A DNA stretch of 64,000 bases, taken from positions 4,154,001 through 4,218,000 of the forward strand of contig CM066306.1 in the NCBI GenBank assembly GCA_033807695.1, given 5' to 3'. This DNA is from Daedaleopsis sinensis. Lineage: Eukaryota > Basidiomycota > Agaricomycetes > Polyporales > Polyporaceae. Both the position numbers and the translations under genes were made by a program. Shown in pieces: positions 35,353 through 47,167 of the stretch. The notes beneath the pieces were generated by a model. The model was not told the origin of the DNA and did no database searches. It saw only the letters and a program-made list of their open reading frames with translations. Every line of letters begins with the position of its first letter. The stretch's first letter is position 1.

Positions 35353-36047
35353 CCTCGACCCCCGAAACAGACGGGCGTACGCGCACCGTACGCGTGCTGA
35401 AGAGTACGGTTATATGTACTACTCGAGCAGTACCTTTGGTTACCTGGCAGTGACCAGCCAACAGGACAGAAGGGTACGTGACTTTGTCACGACCCACAGA
35501 TCCAAGGATCCATGGGATCGACCAAAGCTAAAGGTGCGACCCAACTTTTGCGTCTAGCATGTAAACACTGATGCACAGACACATGTTCTGAGATCGACAG
35601 AGACGGCGCGCAGCTGGCTGGCATGTCTCTGACACCACAATGCCTTATGAACCAAGTGTCGGATCCGACACGCATTGCCTCACCGTCGTGCTAATGGTGG
35701 CAAAGAAGGGATCGTCGGCCTTGTGAATCCTTGAAGTAATACGAGTCGCTGAGTGAGTCCTGCTCAGGCGTTGATAAATTCTACAGCCATCCTTTCAACC
35801 CGCGACTCGAAGCGAAAGGGCGGTTGTGAACTAGGCGTTGCCCTACGATATCTATGGTCGAATTCTTGCATTTGAAGGAAGCCCGTAAATGTCGCTCGTC
35901 AGCTTGAACATACTCCCGAGTCAAGCACAAAGGCTTAAGCTTAAGGTTCTGTCACGACGGCGCGTCCTCATCGCAACTTGCCGAACGGATCTAGCTGCAG
36001 CTGGTGCTGCCGCAGCACGCAACCCACCTTGCTCTCGCACCGTGATA
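35353..36047. other. Original spacer upstream of family member C
   Basis: About 700 bp with no gene. Together with the 196 bp right of member B it would have formed one spacer of about 0.9 kb before the retrotransposon inserted. Confidence 0.5.
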
Positions 36048-36770
36048 ATGTCTCAGCCGTCCAGTCCAGTTGGCCAGCAGACTCCCCTTTCCTCGACTAC
36101 CCCCGCGCTGGTCCCCGGAACGACTCCGACGGTCGCAGGTGAGAGCTCGAGCTCCCGTCAGAAGTCAGCAGACGTGCTTGGGGACTCAGATGTTAATGCG
36201 TGGACAAGTCGGACCAGCGAAGCCGCGCGACTGGCCTGTCCCCCAGATCATGCTCTTCGTGGAGAAGCTGGCGGATGATGGCATGGGTTCCTCTGGACCT
36301 CAGCCGGGAGGCAATAACCCCATTGGAATGGCTATCGGCAGAGAACTAGTCGCTCGGGCCGGCAAGACGGTAAGTCCATTCGCATGCAGAGTAGCTCCAA
36401 CACTTGTCTGTGTCGGACTGGGCGAGCTCCGAGGGTGCCGGTGCTCAGCGCTCAGCGCTCAGCTCTCCCTCTCTCCCCCCCTCTCTCTACTAGTATATAT
36501 ACCTCTAAATTCTTCCTTGTTGATGACTCTCTGCAGGAGCTTCTGCAGCTTGCGTACCGCAGCTCGGTGTGGAACAAGCCATACCCCTACAAGCCCGGCG
36601 GCGAAACGGACTTCAAACATTCTGGATTCTTGGAGACGTGCACCGTTTACGCCACCTTCCACCGCACTCACGGTGACGACGACGTCGGCCCCGTTCAGAT
36701 CTCAGGCTATGGTTGGGCTGAAATGATCCAGAACGTAGTCAGGCTGGATGTCGTGTATACTCAAGAGTAG
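36048..36770 (+). CDS. Small orphan family, member C
   Basis: Three exons, 36048-36138, 36209-36369 and 36537-36770, give 161 aa. Intron phases are 1 and 0, the same as members A and B. The start is MSQPSSPVGQQTPLSSTT, a Ser/Thr/Pro-rich N-terminus. Exon 2 carries PRDWPVPQIMLFVEKLAD and ends ELVARAGKT. Exon 3 (234 bp, the same length as in B) begins ELLQLAYRSSVWNK and contains SGFLETCTVYATFHRTHG, DDDVGP and the terminal GWAEMIQNVVRLDVVYTQE. The first acceptor (ggacaag at 36202-36208) was chosen because it keeps phase 1 and the frame into WPVPQ. A more typical ctcag at 36184-36188 would break the frame. Function unknown; no signal peptide or membrane helix. Confidence 0.7.
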
Positions 36771-37479
36771 TAGTGGTACTGGTAGATGTGACTGTCCAGT
36801 GGGTGCACCGTTGCTGTCACGATGTACGAGCTATATATATGGCCTAACTGTTCGGCCCAAGACCCACCCTCAGAGCTCTTGCGAGTTTGAGCACAATTGA
36901 GTGTCGACGTAAGAGGGAGTAAATATACTTCCCAACCTCTTCCGAGCCGCGGAGGCACGTCACGGGCACTAGTTCGTCGGAATTCTAGCGCGTTGGACAC
37001 CTGCAAGCGTGAGAAGGGGTTTCATTGTATGTATCATTCAAATTGCAACGATGATCATGAGCGGGGGAAGTACAGGAAGAGACAGTATCATGGCGTACGT
37101 ATACGGAGGCGGATCCTTAGACTAGATGGTACATTGCGACGGTGAGACCGAGGAGACTGTATTCGTGCGTTGCGACGGGGATAGCGGTCTGGTGGACGAC
37201 ATGTAGACGGGTGGTCATTAGGCAGGGAACAGACACGGGAGCGGGAATGGGCACGGGAGCGGATGGATATACAAAACGATACATGTACAGGTCGCAGATT
37301 GACTTCGGGTTTGGTAGCGATGCGGAGGAAAGCAGCCAGACATGGACACGGACACAACCAGAGTGTCAGATCACAGGGCGCGAACGTTGGATAATGGGGG
37401 GTGCGGACGATGTGGATAAGAAGGGAGAGGAGATAGGAAGAGGAAATACGGTCCGGAACGATAAAGGGGAGGGAATACT
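36771..37479. other. Convergent 3' intergenic region
   Basis: This lies between member C (+) and the Ariadne gene (-). No supported gene is seen; the overlapping 130-150 aa frames have no motifs. Confidence 0.45.
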
Positions 37480-39557
37480 TCACTCGTCGTCCATCTCGTT
37501 ATTCTCAAAGCCATCTACAGCTATGTTCCATGACCACCGCCCCTCTAAATATCCCTTCGCGGTGTCCTCTAGCATGATCTCGTTCCGCTTCTGCACATAG
37601 ACCTGGGCGCAACGACACGTCAGCCGCCGATGGCAGACAAGGTGCGAGGCGAGCACTCACCGTCTTGTCGGTCACCTTCTGACGGAGGGCCATGATCGTC
37701 TCCGGGTCGATCGGAGCCTCGATGAGCTCCGAGAGCTCCTCGACGGCTCTCTCTAGGTCTCTACACCGATGGCACACATGTCAGACACGATGTAGCAGGA
37801 TATCGGATGACCCGGATACGCACCGCTGGTTGTCTTCGAATAGTTCCTTCTCGTTGCCCATGGCAAGGTAGTACGCCATCGCGTACGTCCACTTGAGCGT
37901 CATGCGGCACCTGAAGACGATGTCGACCGCCTTCTTCATGAACTGGACCTGGATCCAGGTGAGCTCGGACGTGATCTGCATCTCGTCCATCTTCTTCTCC
38001 GTCTTCGCATGCAGCTCCATGGACAGCTTCGCGGACTGCTCGTGGTTCGCCCATCGGTTGTAGTACTGGTCAAACGAGGTCAGACGAGGAACACGAGGGT
38101 CCTAGCAAATGACTCACGTGGAGGTAGCGCTCTAGCGAAGCTCGGCTGCGAGTTTGGGCATCGCGCGCATCGACGCTAGCCTTCTCGTCGTACCGGTTGC
38201 AAGAGTACCATGACGTGCCGTGCTCGGACCACGGACCTGCAAGTGGCACAGTCAATAAATATCACACGATCGCCCGTCCGCGACGATCGTCTCTCACGCG
38301 TCACTCACCCATGCAGACCCAGCAGAACTCGTACTTGCACTTCTTGCACGTCATGTGGTTGCAGCCGCCGTTCTTCTCGATCGTGCTCTGGCACTTGCTG
38401 CACTCCTTCGTGTTGCTCTTGATCCAGTTCGCCGTCTCGCTGTCGTCCCTGCACTTCTGCAGCCACATCTTCGCGACCGCGCACACGACCGGCCGGTGGT
38501 CCGAGTCGACCGGACACCCGAAGCAGAATACGTGGGTGCTCGACGCGCCGCACGTCACTATCGGCACGATCTGCGAGAGCGAGGACTTGGTGGCGCCAGA
38601 CGGGCATGAGACGGTGTGCGTGCATGACGGGTACGGGCAGAACTTGAGGTGGGGGATGCAGGAGACGAACTGGCGCACGAGCAGCTCCTGGTACCGGCCC
38701 CATGTCTCTGTATCCTTTCCTAGCGCCTTCTTCACGAAGCCATCGACGGCGACGACGTTGCAGTCCTCCGCCATGCACGAGATGACGCACTCCGCCTCCG
38801 TCCGCACCTTGCTCGTGATGTACTCCTTCCAGCACGAAGAGCAGAACTTATGTTCGCACATCAGGGACATAGTCTCGGTCTGCGTGTCGTCAAAGCAGAT
38901 AGGGCAGACGAATTGCTTGGGCTCTTCCGCTGGGGGAGTTGCACGCTTGGACTTGGTCGTCTTCGAGTCCGCGGTGGAGCGCCGTGTCGTCCGCTGAGGG
39001 CCGGTTGACGACTGGCGGCTAGAAGACGGCTTCGGCGGTGGCGGGGTGGGTTCTCGGGGCGGAAGCTCGACTCCGGCTGCGACAGCAACTGCAGACGCGT
39101 TATCCATGTACTTCTCTATAAGCTTCTCCTTGTTCCAGTCCATGTACCGGAGGAGCTGGGCGGCTGCGCCGGCCTATGTTCGCCGAGATGATTGCAGAAG
39201 TTGAACGGCAAAACAAGGATACATACGTGCTAGATAACGCACCTCGACACCGAAGATCCCGCTGATATGGTCTACATCCGTCTGCATCATCTTCTCGACA
39301 TCTGGCTGACCCAACGACGAGTAGTCGACCTCATACAGCTTATTGTTGCTGCTCGATGCGACTTTGAAGTCGTCCCCAAATCCATCTGCTTCGATTTCAG
39401 AGGCGGAACCTGGATAACAGGGTGTGGTGGTGAGTATGGAGGCTCAGCGAATCATGTATGTGGATATATGCTCGCCATCGTCGTCTACCAACATCTCATC
39501 GTCCTCCTCGTCGTAGTACTCGTTCTCCTCATCTGAGATTTCATAGTCTGAGGACAT
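37480..39557 (-). CDS. Ariadne-type RBR E3 ubiquitin ligase
   Basis: The start is the ATG at 39557 ([20 protein letters not shown]), the acidic N-terminus usual for Ariadne proteins. Conserved UBA-like text follows ([40 protein letters not shown]). RING1 begins [21 protein letters not shown]; an IBR ([16 protein letters not shown]...FCFGC) follows. RING2 is [19 protein letters not shown], with the catalytic cysteine after NGG. The C-terminal Ariadne helical domain runs through [46 protein letters not shown] and [12 protein letters not shown], ending ENNEMDDE. About six exons. RBR ligases accept ubiquitin on the RING2 cysteine; Ariadne members are activated by neddylated cullin-RING ligases. 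Intron 1 appears to use a GC donor (gcgagc near 39476) to keep the frame DDDG-SASE. Confidence 0.88.
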
Positions 39558-40308
39558 GTCGTGTTGCGAGAGGATGTTGAAGGTGTCGTCGAGAGGGGTA
39601 GCAAGAGTAAGAGTCAAGCACGGATCCGGCGAGGACTCAAGTACTCACGCGCACAGTGCTTCCGTTTAGGCGGAGTCTAAATCCCACTTACTCAGCACCT
39701 TAGATTGTCATCGGAGCGTCCGCGGCTATCTGCGGGTATAATCCAAATCGGCATTGCCTACTACTCCTTTGAAGTGACGATTTTCCGTTGTCCTTTGGCA
39801 ACGGCCACTGCTATAGCTAGCCTCTTCGATTGTTGGAGCACACCGGAGGTAACTAAGGATCATTACTATTAACCTAGAACCTCTTCGGGTACTATGTAAT
39901 ACCAAAAGAGATAGGAAGTACTGCTATAGGGCCATTCGTACCATTTAAGCTTCTTACTGTGAAGTGCAAACTTATGACAGTCGTCACAAGCTCAGCATGC
40001 AAAAATACTGGGCAGCGTAGCATGCGGGCTGTAATTAAATGCTAAGATCTAAGACGGCAAGTTGCAAGTACGAGTCACGCCTCCGCCGCAGGCTTTAGGA
40101 GTTGTGCCTGGCCAAATGAGGCTATGTAGACGCTCGTAAGTCGGACCGGTATCTCCAACGGGAAATGCCGGCCCAGAAAAGTGGTATCAGAAATACGAAT
40201 GACAAGTCTCTGCAGTCTCTGCGCTGTCCTCCTCTGTCCTCACTGAGATCCCGCCGCCGTCGTCGCCGTCGTCCTCGCTATCCTTCTCGCTGTTCTTGCA
40301 TTCTCGCC
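39558..40308. other. Divergent promoter region (Ariadne / GGC1)
   Basis: 750 bp, AT-richer than the flanking genes, with no reading frame worth annotating. A pyrimidine-rich tract with CCGTCGTC repeats (40250-40300) lies just upstream of the GGC1 start, typical of constitutive fungal promoters. Confidence 0.4.
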
Positions 40309-41635
40309 ATGGCCCCTCAGCTCAATGTCAAGGGCAGCGACTCCGGCTCGGCTCGCGTTCTCGGGTCAGGAGCCTCAGGTATGTTCTGCACCGTCCCCCG
40401 CCCACCCCGACTCACACGAGAGCTCCCATGCAGGCATCGCTGAGCTCCTCATCTTCCACCCGGTGGACACGATCGCGAAGCGGCTGATGAGCAACAAGGG
40501 CAAGGTGCGTCTTCACGTCGTCGACCCACGTAGTCCGTCTCACTCGCCCCATGTCACACGTCTCATGCGAAAACCCTCCCCACGACCAGGTGTCCTCGTC
40601 CACGCTCTCGACGATCATCTTCAAGGACTACGCGGGCGCGCCGCTCGGCCGCAAGCTCCTCTCGCTCTTCCCAGGGCTTGGGTACGCCGCGGGCTACAAG
40701 ATCACCCAGCGCGTCTACAAGTACGGCGGCCAGCCGTGGTTCAGCGACATCCTCTCCAAGAACTACAAGGAGCAGTTCACGAACACCTTCGGCGAGCGCA
40801 AGGGCAAGATGATGCTCCAGGCGACGGCGGGCAGGTGAGTTTTTGGCGTACGTGTGGGTGCAGACAGCTCTCCTGACGCATTGACATTTTTGGGAAGTTT
40901 GACCGGTATCGGTGAAGTGGTGAGTGCCTTTCGCGCGTTCGGTGTGTGCATGCGTGAATTGACCGCGCTGCTTCTCTGCATAGGTCCTGCTGCCCCTGGA
41001 CGCTCTCAAAATCAAGCGACAAGTGAACCCAGAAGCGTTCCGCGGCCGCGGCGTCGTCCGGATATTCATGGAGGAGGGCACGACGCTCTACCGTGGCTGG
41101 GGCTGGACAATCGCCCGCAACGCCCCCGGCAGTTTCGCGGTGCGCCTTTACCTTCTTCCTCCGCTCTCCCTGTCTCACATGTGCACGCCCCTCGCAGCTG
41201 TTCGGCGCGTCCGCGGTGACGAAGGAGTACATGTTCGGCATCCAGGACTACCACAAGGCGACCTGGGGCCAGAACTTCGTCGCGTCGATCGCGGGTGCGG
41301 TCGCGTCCATCACCGTCGCCGCCCCGCTCGACACGGTCAAGACGCGGATCCAGAACGCCAACTTCGAGCAGAAGGTTTCTGGGGTCACCGTCGTCAAGGA
41401 CCTCATCAAGAACGAGGGCGCGTCTGCGCTCTTCAAGGGGCTTACGCCCAAGGTACGTCGGCTGCCCGTCACTGCCCCGCACCCCACCCCCGCATCCATC
41501 CTTGATCGCCCGGATCTTCCCCCCAAACGATGGGCTGACGAGCGCCGTCTGCAGATCCTGGTCGTGGGCCCGAAGCTGGTCTTCAGCTACACTCTGGCGC
41601 AGTCGCTCATCCCCTGGTTCTCCAAGTACGTATGA
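40309..41635 (+). CDS. GGC1: Mitochondrial GTP/GDP carrier
   Basis: Seven exons: 40309-40378, 40434-40504, 40590-40834, 40898-40919, 40984-41139, 41198-41452 and 41555-41635. They sum to exactly 300 codons (299 aa), the usual carrier length. The three mitochondrial-carrier signatures are present: HPVDTIAKR, LPLDALKIKR and APLDTVKTR. Text specific to the yeast GGC1 type is clear (LFPGLGYAAGYKITQRVYKY, GRGVVRIFMEEGTTLYRGWG, GPKLVFSYTLAQSLIP). GGC1 exchanges matrix GDP for cytosolic GTP across the inner membrane; in yeast its loss disturbs mitochondrial iron and mtDNA. Exon 4 is only 22 nt (encoding LTGIGEV plus one base). Confidence 0.93.
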
Positions 41636-42085
41636 GGACGCCCGCCGACGACCCTGAGTACCGAGTACCGTATGTCCCCGTAATGCCACGACTCGCCGTA
41701 CGCCCACGACATAGACGCGCTCTCCTTATGGAGCACAAAAGTACTGATCTACCCCTCCGCTCATTGTGCTTGTTTGTAGGCTCGTCTAATAGATTGCTTT
41801 GCTGCTGAGACCGAGCATGTGCTCTGAGCCGAGGCTTGGAGAGCGCGAACGGGTGATAATGCGTGACATCTCGTACAAGTAAAACACAGGCAGAAAGCAT
41901 GAAACAGCGGAAAAGAGAGAGAGAGAGAGATAGGGACGGGAGTCATGAGCACCGATGGATCAGGATAACCAGGAATAGGAGCGGCGGGGACGGGGGTGGG
42001 GTGGGGGATGGAGGCATGGCGAGGCGAGGCGGAGAACGGCTGGACGGCACCTAGCGATGCGCAGTCACGAATTCGAATCGTCCTA
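41636..42085. other. Convergent 3' region
   Basis: Between GGC1 (+) and SNX3 (-). Contains a GA microsatellite at 41914-41930 and a G-rich stretch near 41975-42010; no gene seen. Confidence 0.5.
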
Positions 42086-43019
42086 TCACTGCCACTGCGC
42101 CTTGTCCCAGCCCGGGTCCTGGAGGAACGCACAGAGTACCTTGCTACCAGTCTTCGTCCCAAACATCCCAAACATCCCAAACAGCCGCATGATATATCAC
42201 CCAGTGCGATTCGTGCCGACCGGCGGACGGGTGATAGCGGAATCAGGGCAGAGCCAACGCACAGGCCAACAACGCGGAGAAGCAGTCGCGCGAGCACGCA
42301 AGAAAGGAAGAGAGCGGGGGTGAGCACACGACGTTCACTAACGCTAACAGCACACAAGCAGACGCACCTGCAGGAGGGGATGGCCGGCGACGATGGTGAG
42401 GAAGCGCTCGAGGCCCTCGCGCCGGCTCTCGATGACCTCGTCCGAGAAGCGGTTCGTGAAGACCTTGCCGGGCAGCGGCGGGATGTTCACCCGCGTCGAC
42501 TCGCGCTCGAGGATGTCCCGGAACGCCTCGAAGTCCGAGTAGCGCCGCCGGACGACCGAGTGGCGGAGCTTGAACGCGGGGATGTTCGTCTGCCCGGGAG
42601 GTGTGTGAGGATCGGATGACGAGGAATGGGTGCAACAGGGCGGGGGCGGGGTAGTCGGGAAGGGGCAGGGGGATGGGGCGAGGGCACAGACGCTATCGGA
42701 CGCACCTTGCACACGATCTCGTAGTCGGTGTACATCTTCCGGCCGAATCCTAGCAACGCCGCCCTTTCACGGTCAGCGCGGCGGCCCCAGCGCACAGCGA
42801 AAGCGAGCGGCCCACGCACCGTGCGTCTGCGGATTGCGCACCTCGATCTCCAGGAAGCTCTCCGGGACGCTGTACATCTCCTCGATCTGGGTTGGGGCGC
42901 GGACAGGTTCAGCTCGCACCGCAGACACGGACGGGGAGAACACTGACGGACTGCTCGCGGCCCCCCAGGCGGGGCTCGTCGAACACGCTGCTGCGTGCGA
43001 AGGGGGAAACGGTGGCCAT
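42086..43019 (-). CDS. SNX3: Sorting nexin-3 / Grd19 (PX-domain protein)
   Basis: Five exons, about 157 aa, start at the ATG at 43019 ([16 protein letters not shown]). After a short variable N-terminus the protein is almost wholly PX domain: [82 protein letters not shown], then [19 protein letters not shown]. The RRYSDF arginine and the PPLPGK loop are the PI3P-binding elements. SNX3/Grd19 binds PI3P on early endosomes and works with retromer in recycling Golgi proteins. Exon lengths checked: 42368-42589 (74 codons) and 42086-42151. Short and single-domain like its orthologues. Confidence 0.9.
42157..42183. repeat. Three perfect 9-bp tandem repeats (TCCCAAACA) in an SNX3 intron
   Basis: Three exact copies immediately upstream (gene orientation) of the last SNX3 exon, ending a few bases from the 3' splice site. 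On the gene strand the unit reads TGTTTGGGA. Confidence 0.8.
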
Positions 43020-43631
43020 GGGCGGGACGGTCGTGGGGGTTGTCGGACAAGCTTGGGCGGTCGTTCGACCGTGACGTCCAACTTGGGTATGTGGCGCGCG
43101 TTACCGTTTAGGCGCAGCGCCAAAAGCTATGTAGGAGCTACTTACGCTACCAGATCTCGCTGCGAACGCAGTGCGCAGCTGATCTATATACCGAGGAGAT
43201 CTAGCGGCACACGGAAATGATAGGTGTAGAAGGGATAAGGGATGTGCAATTTAGAACCAAAGAGACCAGCACTGTAAGCATCGTGCATAGCTTGATACAT
43301 AGTAGGTACTTCGAGACATGGACAAGTGATAGCACAGTACGGATGACATATGTAGACAAGTAGGTGTCGGCGTTTTCAATATTGTTCGATGACGTGACGA
43401 ACGTAGATGATTGGACCCTATATGTACACGACGAGATAGCATTGAGACGGAGGACGAGAGCAGGATGCACTGTGCAGAAGCAAAATTCGCGTGCTTGTAG
43501 ATTGTTAGTTGAGATGTTTTGTGCGTATAGATGTTCAAGATAGCCAAGCAGCTCTCTAGATCCTAGGTCCAACGCGGCGGAGCATCAGCGCACATCCATC
43601 CCGTGATAAGGCCATCAAATCCACTCACAGT
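43020..43631. other. Intergenic between SNX3 and the DDRRP-repeat gene
   Basis: Promoter side of SNX3 and 3' side of the repeat-rich gene. Two overlapping minus-strand frames of about 100-120 aa at 43201-43572 have no motifs. Confidence 0.4.
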
Positions 43632-46600
43632 TTATCCCCGCGGAGGGACACTATACCGCCGCTCGTCTCTGCCGTACGCCGGGCGGCCGTACGCCGGCGG
43701 CGGAGGCGAGCGCGGCGGGCCCATCCTCCCAGGCGGGTCCCTTCTGTCGTACCCATACCCGACATCTCGCTCCCTAGAGTCTAGGTAGTCCCTGTCCCGC
43801 GCCCCAGCAGGGCCGCTGTACCGCGGGTCGTCGTAGTACCCTCCCCCAGCCGGGGGCGGGCTGCGGATGCGCGGCGGGGGGTAGTCAGCGGGCGGCGGAG
43901 GACCACGCGGCTCGTCGGGGTAGTACGCCCCAGCTCCCCCCGCATACGCATCGTCCCGCGCACGCTTGAGCGGGGGGCGCAGGTCGTCGGCGGCCGTGCT
44001 CCTGCGCAACGGACTCGGGCTGCGCGGGCGCACCCGCGAGTACGGGGGGTTGTCGGCGGACGGAGGTGGGTACCGGCCGCGGTCCGGGTCACGTGCGTAC
44101 GCTCTGTCTTCTGCGTACGAGTCGGTGAGACGGGAGCTGAGCGGCCGCTGGTCGAACGAACGGGGCGCGGTCGAGGGGGGTAGGTCCGGGGGGTAGGCCG
44201 CACGCCGCTCGCGGTCTTGGCGGGTGTCCCAGCTTGGAGGTGCATCGCGATCCGCAGGAAGACGAGACGCCCTGTCGAGCTCTGGTGGACGGTCCCAAGA
44301 ACGCTCGTAGTCGGCGTTGTGCGGAGGTCTGTCGCCGTCACGCCATTCCCGTGAGTAGGATTGGGTTTCCGCAGGGGGTCGCCGACTAGGCTCATCACGG
44401 AAGGGAGGAGCTTCTCCAGCCGGCACCCAAGCGCGATCCCGGTCAGCCCGCGGAGGGTACGAGTCCCCAGGCGGTGGAGAGGGACGGCGGTATGAGGCAC
44501 GTTCTGGGAGGCGAGGAGGATCGACGTCCATTGGTTCTGGACGGCGCTCAGCAGGGTACCGCTCTGGCTCAGAAGCACGATACGGTGGTGGTGGGCGATC
44601 CCTGGCCTCACCACCGGGGCGGAAATCACGAACACTGTCAGCGCGAGAGGGAGGACGGGCCGGAGAACGCGGTCGATAGGAACGCGGCTCGTCACGAGCG
44701 ACGGAAGGTGCACGGTACGTACGGCCTCGATCGCTTGCAGCTGGACTCACAGGACGTGCGAAACGACCTACAGGACCAGGAGCAAATCGACGATCATCCG
44801 AAGGAGGTGGAGGTCGCTCAGCAGGAGGTGCACGAGCAGGTTCAGCAAGCACAGTGCGATCATCAACCGCGCGGCCAGCAGGACGGTCAGGCGGGGGCGG
44901 CGGTCTGACAGCAGGCCGGTCATCAGGTAGAGAACGCAAAGGACGATTATCCACAGGAGGGTTAGAGAGGCGAGCTTCCAGAGAAGCAGGGTTTGCAGCA
45001 GGACGACTGAGCCTCTCTTCCAAGCGAGGTGCAGTCTTGTCGTCAGCTCTTGCAGGTGGATAGCTCAATCTTTCTTGTAATGACGGAGCACGACTGATCC
45101 TTTCCTCAAGAGGGACGGGTCGAGTACTTCTGTCATCAAGCTGTGGAGGTCGTGAGACGGGATGCTCAGCAGGAGCGCGAGCAGGTTCCGGAGGAGCCGG
45201 GGCACGACTTATACGTTCTTCCAGAAGAGGTGGCCGGCGGTCATCCGGAGGCCTCAATGTGCGATCCGGGAGAACCGGCGGTTGCGCCGGGCGCCTGTCG
45301 TCGACTGCGGGTCTTCCTATAGCTGGTGAAACCGGCGGACGACGGTCATCTCCAGGACGAGTCTGACGGTCGACAGAGGGAGCACGGGGAGGGGGAGCAA
45401 GTGTCCGCCGGTCTTCCACAGGTCTGAGAGGCCGTTCGCTGGCGATCGGGGAGATAGGGCGCCGACGATCGTCCGAGCTCACACTGGGTCGCTCCAACGA
45501 CGGCGGACGACGGTTGTCAGGTCTTGGCGCAGCATGTGGGGGCGGCGGAGGGCGGCGGTCATCAGCTGGTCTGGCAGAGCTAGGAGGGGGCACAGGCGGA
45601 CGTCTCTCCTCAGCAGCAGGAGGTGGGGCGCGAGCTGAGCGGTCGTCCAGAGGCGCAGGTAGGCGACGATCTTCTACGACAGGAGGAGCGGTAGAAGATG
45701 GTGTTGCAGGAGGGCGAATGATGGCTCGCTCCTCTCCGAGGTTCCGATGCGGCGGCCGCAGCTCAGAAGCGTTCCTCTCGTCGCGGACCGAAAGCGAGTT
45801 TCGAGGAGTGTATCGGGGTTCGTAGCGCCGGTCATTCACGGGTAGAGGCCTGCGGTCTTCCGGGGGACGAGAGCGGTCATCAGAGCGTCGATCATCGCGG
45901 AAACGATTGTAATCCGGTCTCCGATCGCGTTCTTTGTCCCGGTCATAGTCTCTGTCTCTACTGCGCTCCCTCTCTCGAACACGATCTTGATCTCTGTCAG
46001 ATAATCGTTGTTGATCTCTTGTCGGTGGTGGAGGTCCTCGAGAATCGTTGCCGTTTCTGGGGTCCTGACGACTACCAGGAGCACCTCCATGGTCTCTTTC
46101 GTCATAGCTGCCGTAGCGAGCCAGCGACCCAGATGTTCGAGCCTCGTCTTTAAGATCGGCAGGCTGCAGTTTCGCGGGGGATGACACAGCAGGCTGCAGT
46201 TTTGCGGGGGATGATACAGCATATGGTGTGATCTCACCTGGGCGACCGCCCTGCTCCGGCTTATGAGACATAGGAGGACCCATACGCGGACTAGCTTCAG
46301 TGTTAGCGAATCGAGGAGAGCTACCAGCAGCAACTTCTTGTCTTGCAGAGCCTGAAAGCGAGTTCGAGCCTGTTTCATATCTATCCACGACCTTCATAGG
46401 CGGCTTGGGAGCTGGAGATCGCATATTCTGTGGGGTACAATATAGACCGATCTGGTTGTGAACAAAGGAGATGAAATACGCACATCAAGTTTGGGCGACT
46501 CGCTGACAGACAGGCGGTGCACTGGCTTCCTAGCGCCATCCCGAGGATCGGACGCACTCGGAGTGCTGGGAGAGGTCGGCTGGCCCGACCCATTGGGGGC

Positions 46601-47167
46601 GATATTGCCAACAGCAGGTATAACTACATCATGAGCTTTGAGAGTTGATCCTGGGGCTGAGGGAGCGGTTGGGACCTGTTCGGGATGCGGCGGTACGAGA
46701 GAGGACCCAGGACCCAGATAGAGACTAGCGAGAGCAGCAGGCTGAGGAATGGGACGATAGATTCCATGCTGGTGGTTCTTGATGGTCTCCTTGAGCTTTT
46801 CAAGGACCCTGAGATCATTTGCGACGGAGAGAAAGGGCGTCGGAGGGCTGTCATCGGGAGAGGTTGGCGCAAAAGGATGTTGTTGTGGAAATGGAGGCCC
46901 CATGGGGGGCATGGTGGCAAAAGGATAGGGAAATGGGTTGGAGAAGGGCTGAAGAGTGAACGAACCAGGTATGCCAGGTGGCTGGGCGGTGGCTGAGATA
47001 GGAGATGTTACCGAGAACGGTGTCGATAGGAGGCTAGTCGACGAGAGCTCGTCGTCGGGCGAGGACGAGAAGGGACCGTCTGCGCCGTCGGTGAGGGTGG
47101 TGACGGTGCGTTCGCGAGGGGGAGCATTGCCGCGTCCCTTCCGCTTCTTGTTTTGCCGTGTCGCCAT
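43632..47167 (-). CDS. 1,159-aa disordered Arg/Asp/Pro-repeat protein, unknown
   Basis: Two exons, 46484-47167 (228 codons) and 43632-46427, give 1,159 aa. The start is MATRQNKKRKGRGNAPPRE. Residues 1-228 are Pro/Ser-rich with a short predicted helix (DLRVLEKLKETIKNHQHGIY), the only segment that looks foldable. Exon 2 has two AVSSPAKLQP repeats and an RD/RE-dipeptide run (DRDQDRVRERERSRDRDYDR). Dozens of degenerate DDRRPP / RPxDDRR units follow. The C-terminus is rich in R, Y, P and D (DRGRYPPPSADNPPYSRVRP) and ends YSVPPRG. This composition is typical of phase-separating RNA-associated nuclear proteins, but no RRM, KH or other domain is visible, so a role in RNA metabolism is only a guess. 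The family is unknown to me. Confidence 0.6.
46160..46219. repeat. 30-bp tandem duplication inside the disordered gene
   Basis: Two adjacent 30-bp copies (46160-46189 and 46190-46219) with two differences, encoding AVSSPAKLQP twice. In-frame expansion of the disordered region. Confidence 0.8.
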
